Source: Pseudomonadota bacterium (GTDB taxonomy: Bacteria > Pseudomonadota > Gammaproteobacteria > Burkholderiales > Burkholderiaceae_B). Taken from it: a stretch of 64,000 bases of DNA. The stretch is from NCBI GenBank assembly GCA_023387815.1, contig JAEWHK010000063.1, forward strand, positions 136,481 through 200,480, in the 5' to 3' direction. Below are positions 60,930 to 64,000 of this stretch, piece after piece. The notes beneath the pieces are model-generated. The model did no database searches and had not been told where the DNA came from. It saw only the letters and a list, made by a program, of their open reading frames with translations. The stretch's first letter is position 1; every line of letters starts with the position of its first letter. Position numbers and translations under genes: made by a program.

Positions 60930-61253
60930 ATGATTAAAGTCAGTGTGATGTATCCGAATAAACCAGGCGCGCGATTCGATCACGATTATTATCGCGACAA
61001 ACATTTGCCCCTGGTCAAAGACAGGATGGGAGATCGATGCCTGTACTACACCATTGACAAAGGGGTTGCTGGAGGCACTCCGGATGCACCGCCAACATAT
61101 ATCGGCATGTGCCATATTTTCTGTGACTCCGCCGAAGACTTTCAGGCAGGGTTCGGACCTCATGCCGATGAAATCCTGGGGGATATCCCAAACTACACTG
61201 ACCTGAGCCCTATTCTGCAACTGAGCGAAGTGGTCGTCGATACGCGGGATTGA
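60930..61253 (+). CDS. EthD family protein
   Basis: 107-residue EthD-domain protein with ferredoxin-like alpha+beta fold. MIKVSVMYPNKPGARFDHDYYRDKHLPLV is the family start with its conserved histidine in DKHLPLV, and the protein ends SPILQLSEVVVDTRD. AAAGGAG lies 9 bases before the ATG. EthD proteins are small accessory or monooxygenase-like proteins of mostly unknown activity. Monocistronic. Confidence 0.92.
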   Translation: MIKVSVMYPNKPGARFDHDYYRDKHLPLVKDRMGDRCLYYTIDKGVAGGTPDAPPTYIGMCHIFCDSAEDFQAGFGPHADEILGDIPNYTDLSPILQLSEVVVDTRD

Positions 61254-61402
61254 GAATCAGATTGTCTGTTGTCGTGCCTGGGCGAGCGCTGGATGCCGAG
61301 TTCTACATGTTCGGCAAATGAAGCCCATAAACCCTATGCACACGGCAGATATATAAGAAAAAAAATCATGAAAGAAAGATGATCGAATTGTAATCTTCTG
61401 GT

Positions 61403-61428
61403 CATGCACGCATGTTGTGCATGCTTTT
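61403..61428 (+). terminator. Possible intrinsic terminator
   Basis: CATGCAC (61403-61409) and GTGCATG (61417-61423) pair around a 7-base loop and are followed by CTTTT. It is 150 bases after the EthD stop. Short stem and short T-run, so moderate support only. Confidence 0.4.
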
Positions 61429-61629
61429 ATGATGAAGGTGATCTGTAGCGTCAGCCGATTTTTGGCATTTTCATCTGCCCTGTATTATGCAGGGCGCAGG
61501 CCTGGGGGCCAGATGGTGACCGCACGGATTTGTTTTCTCTCACACCATATCGCACCGCCCAACGATGTTTCATGGTGAGGGGAAGAAACAGTGTGTAAGA
61601 CAGCGAGTGGCACGTTAAAGAAAACCCTG

Positions 61630-61905
61630 TCAGGCGGCACAATTCTTTTTTCCCGGGCACGGGTAACCTTCTATTGGGGCCGCCATTTCTGCTTTTCCCG
61701 GCTGATTCTCTTCAGCTGAACCACCGTTATTGGTGCTTCTGTGCAGATTCTCTTCAGCTGATCCACCGTTATTGGTGCTCCTGTGCTGATTCTCTTCAGC
61801 TGATCCACCGTTGCTGACGCTCCTATTCTGATCTTCCGGGGCTGATCCTCCTGTTCTCATCCTCCTGGACTGATGCCCTTTCCTGATCCTCTTTATCAGA
61901 CTCAA
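61630..61905 (-). CDS. Small hydrophilic protein with 14-residue tandem repeats (tentative)
   Basis: Open frame of 91 codons starting with TTG at 61905; an ATG at 61860 has AGGAGG directly before it, perhaps too close. The N-part is basic (SLIKRIRKGHQSRRMRTGG). Residues 28-68 are near-identical 14-residue units of the type HRSTNNGGSAEEN, encoded by 42-bp DNA repeats. The C-part contains PGKAEMAAPIEG and CPGKKNCAA. Two of the differences between repeat units 1 and 2 are synonymous in this frame, which mildly supports coding. I recognise no family, and expression is unproven. Confidence 0.35.
   Translation of the reverse strand: MSLIKRIRKGHQSRRMRTGGSAPEDQNRSVSNGGSAEENQHRSTNNGGSAEENLHRSTNNGGSAEENQPGKAEMAAPIEGYPCPGKKNCAA
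61702..61869. repeat. 42-bp tandem repeats
   Basis: Units at 61702-61743, 61744-61785 and 61786-61827, with a degenerate fourth at 61828-61869. The first two differ at only a few positions; the third diverges in its last 18 bases. There are no spacers, so it is not a CRISPR array. The period is a multiple of three and keeps the minus-strand frame open. Confidence 0.85.
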
Positions 61906-62099
61906 ATATCAGGCGCCGCTCGCCTCGCTCGCTCCTTCAGTTCCCCACCTTTTACTTCTCTAATTTTGCTTTTCGCCTTCGAATTCGTATTCACTTTCAG
62001 CGCTTTTCGCTTTGCCGCGTTTCTCCTTCTGCCGCTCTTCTTCTGCCTCGATTTTCCTGCTTGCCCCTTTCGTGTACTGTTCGCGCCCCTTGCCCACAT
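61902..62099 (-). CDS. Lys/Arg-rich small open frame (tentative)
   Basis: 65 codons from ATG 62099, overlapping the TTG of the repeat frame by 4 bases. The product is very basic (GKSRQKKSGRRRNAAKRKAL) with no hydrophobic core and no clear ribosome site. The plus strand here is strongly pyrimidine-rich, so the Lys/Arg richness may simply reflect base skew. It could be a real basic tail-like protein, the front half of a frameshifted gene with the repeat frame, or not coding. Confidence 0.2.
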   Translation of the reverse strand: MWARGANSTRKGQAGKSRQKKSGRRRNAAKRKALKVNTNSKAKSKIREVKGGELKERARRAAPDI

Positions 62100-62310
62100 A
62101 TAGCGCGCATTGAATCTTTTTTCAGTTATGAATTTCGTTCAGCTATTTTTCAGGTTACCATGACGATTGATTCTTCCTGAAACCATGAAAAGATCGACAG
62201 GCGCCGACCATGTCGACAAAAGAGACCGCAAATCAAGACTCGGGCTGGATCCGGAATGCGGCGAGACGTCCAAGGAGAATTGGGATCTGTTGAACATAGA
62301 GGAGCATTCA

Positions 62311-64000
62311 ATGAACCAGACTGTACTTGCATTACTCGCATTTCTCCCGCTGATCCTGGCGGGTGTGCTACTGATCGGATTCAGAATGACCGCCAAGGTG
62401 GTTATGCCGATCGTCTTTGTCGTCACAACAGTCATTGCCTTGACGGCATGGCAAATGAGCGTCAACCGCGTAATCGCATCAGCATTGCAGGGCTTGATTC
62501 TTACCGCGTCCATACTCTGGATTATTTTTGGTGCCATTCTGCTACTGAATACCCTGAAGCATTCGGGCGGTATGACCGCAATTCGTAACGGCTTTTCCGG
62601 CATCAGTCCGGATCGGCGCGTACAGGCGCTCATTGTTGCCTGGCTATTCGGGTGCTTTATTGAAGGCGCTTCCGGATTTGGCACGCCCGCCGCCGTTGCT
62701 GCGCCGCTGATGGTGGTTCTCGGCTTCCCGGCACTGGCAGCAGTCGTCGTGGGCATGATGATCCAATCGACACCCGTGTCCTTCGGCGCGGTCGGCACGC
62801 CGATTGTGGTGGGCGTATCCGGTGGCGTAGACAAGGCAGGCATCACCGAACAGCTGGTCGCCCAGGGCTCCTCGTGGGAGGAATACTTTCGGCTGATCAC
62901 CTCCGAAGTTGCGCTGACTCATGGCCTGGTAGGAATACTCATGCCACTCATCATGGTCATGATTATGGTGCGCGCATTCGGCGCGAACCGCTCCTGGAAA
63001 GAGGGACTGGCCATCGCCCCTTTTGCGATATTCGTGGGACTATGTTTCGTCACCCCTTACGTGTTGGCAGGCGTCTTTCTGGGCCCGGAATTTCCGTCAA
63101 TCATTGGTGCGCTGGTTGGTCTGGCCATTGTTATTCCAGCAGCAAAACGGGGGTTTCTGGCGCCGCGAGAAACATGGGACTTCCCTGAGTCGAGCCGCTG
63201 GCCTAAAGACTGGTTTGGGGACATTGATGTGCAACCCATGGAGACAACAAACAAATCTCCCATTTCCACATGGAATGGCTGGTTGCCCTATATTCTGCTT
63301 GCCTTCTTCCTTGTTCTCTCCAGAACGATTGAACCCATCAAGCAGGCGTTAAATTCCGTGAGCTTCGGCTGGAGCGATATCATGGGAGAAGAAAAGGTCT
63401 CCGGAACATTGGAACCCCTTTACCTGCCAGGCGGCATACTGATTTTCGTTGTCCTGATTACGATATTTCTGCACCGCATGACGCTGGGCGAAGTCAAAGA
63501 AGCCGTAGGTGAATCATCTCGTACTATTCTGGGTGCGGGTTTTGTCCTGATCTTTACCATACCCATGGTGCGGATTTTGATCAATTCTGGCGTGAACGCC
63601 GGCGATCTGATCTCCATGCCGGTAGCCATGGCACAGTTTGTCGCCGATGGCGTCGGAAGCGTTTATCCGTTTTTTGCACCGGCAATGGGTGCGCTTGGCG
63701 CATTTATTACAGGCTCGAATACGGCCTCCAATCTGATGCTCGCCGACTTCCAGTTCAATGTCGCTCAACACCTTGGAATATCCACCGCCATGATGATCGC
63801 AGTGCAGGCAGTGGGTGCAGCGGCAGGCAATATGATCGCCATTCACAATGTGGTGGCCGCGTCAGCAACCGTGGGGCTGCTTGGGCGCGAGGGCATTACA
63901 CTTCGCAAGACCATTCAGCCGACCATCTACTACCTGGTCTTTACCGGCACCAACGCCATGCTGGCGGTCTATACATGGGGGGAAACCGACCCGCTGGTAA
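62311..64000 (+). CDS. lldP: L-lactate permease (LctP family), cut by window end
   Basis: 563 codons are visible from ATG 62311 (GAGGAG 7 bases upstream) with no stop before the window end; the family length is about 560-590, so only the last residues are missing. Multi-helix permease with the family hallmark FIEGASGFGTPAAVAAPL near residue 115 and QSTPVSFGAVGTPIVVG near residue 152. Imports L-lactate, and often D-lactate or glycolate, with protons. A long upstream gap (62100-62310) shows no other gene. Confidence 0.93.
   Translation, partial: MNQTVLALLAFLPLILAGVLLIGFRMTAKVVMPIVFVVTTVIALTAWQMSVNRVIASALQGLILTASILWIIFGAILLLNTLKHSGGMTAIRNGFSGISPDRRVQALIVAWLFGCFIEGASGFGTPAAVAAPLMVVLGFPALAAVVVGMMIQSTPVSFGAVGTPIVVGVSGGVDKAGITEQLVAQGSSWEEYFRLITSEVALTHGLVGILMPLIMVMIMVRAFGANRSWKEGLAIAPFAIFVGLCFVTPYVLAGVFLGPEFPSIIGALVGLAIVIPAAKRGFLAPRETWDFPESSRWPKDWFGDIDVQPMETTNKSPISTWNGWLPYILLAFFLVLSRTIEPIKQALNSVSFGWSDIMGEEKVSGTLEPLYLPGGILIFVVLITIFLHRMTLGEVKEAVGESSRTILGAGFVLIFTIPMVRILINSGVNAGDLISMPVAMAQFVADGVGSVYPFFAPAMGALGAFITGSNTASNLMLADFQFNVAQHLGISTAMMIAVQAVGAAAGNMIAIHNVVAASATVGLLGREGITLRKTIQPTIYYLVFTGTNAMLAVYTWGETDPLV

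Noticed and set aside
61702..61869. Regular repeats considered as a CRISPR array
   Set aside because: The units abut directly without unique spacers and the period is 42 bases in frame; no cas genes are present.
62139..62900. Minus-strand 253-codon frame overlapping the lactate permease start
   Set aside because: Antisense to the lactate permease, whose family motifs are unmistakable; it is a shadow.

Overview
The window looks like chromosomal DNA of a betaproteobacterium of the Alcaligenaceae/Burkholderiales group (Bordetella-, Achromobacter- or Advenella-like). The main reason is five separate genes for Bug/TctC-type periplasmic receptors, a family greatly expanded in that group, together with many LysR/IclR regulators and CoA-ester catabolic genes. 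GC content looks moderate by eye, lower than classical Bordetella; the genus is inference. I see no rRNA, tRNA, phage, insertion sequence or CRISPR array. Most of the window reads as compact operons for taking up and oxidising small organic acids, alcohols and aldehydes.

Region 1 (1-17.6 kb) holds catabolic modules, each with its own Bug receptor: (a) an aldehyde dehydrogenase / Bug / carboxymuconolactone-decarboxylase-like / 3-hydroxyisobutyrate-dehydrogenase-like operon; (b) a DUF1185 / alpha-beta hydrolase / Bug operon divergent from a LysR gene; (c) a tartrate/D-malate dehydrogenase plus Bug divergent from a DmlR-like LysR gene; (d) an HMG-CoA-lyase-like / CaiB CoA-transferase / Bug / SMP-30 lactonase / Bug / YjbQ operon, with an IclR gene upstream and two tandem palindromes at its promoter. 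No TctAB membrane partner is present, so these are orphan receptors here.

Region 2 (17.7-32.1 kb) begins with a stand-alone HNH endonuclease gene and a GlxA-type regulator with a cysteine hydrolase. It then has a TonB-dependent receptor closely resembling PqqU (YncD), the outer-membrane PQQ importer, directly followed by a membrane-bound PQQ-dependent glucose/quinate-type dehydrogenase. After these come methionine aminopeptidase coupled to a ParD-like gene, a short MmgE/PrpD protein, arylamine N-acetyltransferase, OsmC, an MHS-type transporter and ArgE.

Region 3 (32.4-44 kb) is an oxidative periplasmic block: a soluble quinoprotein alcohol dehydrogenase with an unusual COG4315-cytochrome c fusion, a two-subunit molybdenum hydroxylase (IorAB type) with XdhC-like and MocA-like maturation genes, and an AcoD/ExaC-type aldehyde dehydrogenase divergent from an AcoR-like sigma-54 activator. 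The last intergenic region holds a textbook -24/-12 promoter and clustered palindromes. PQQ import, two quinoproteins, a cytochrome, a Mo hydroxylase and an aldehyde dehydrogenase together suggest an alcohol/aldehyde/sugar oxidation programme that may depend on scavenged PQQ, since no pqq biosynthesis genes are in the window.

Region 4 (44-64 kb) contains two VOC proteins, an SDR, a large MscS-type channel, a catecholate-siderophore-type ABC importer with a candidate Fur site, an AraC regulator divergent from a fosmidomycin-resistance-type exporter, and an Fbp/AEP-like ABC importer with a LysR gene. Beyond these are small genes, a pyrimidine-skewed stretch with 42-bp in-frame tandem repeats, and an L-lactate permease gene cut by the window end.
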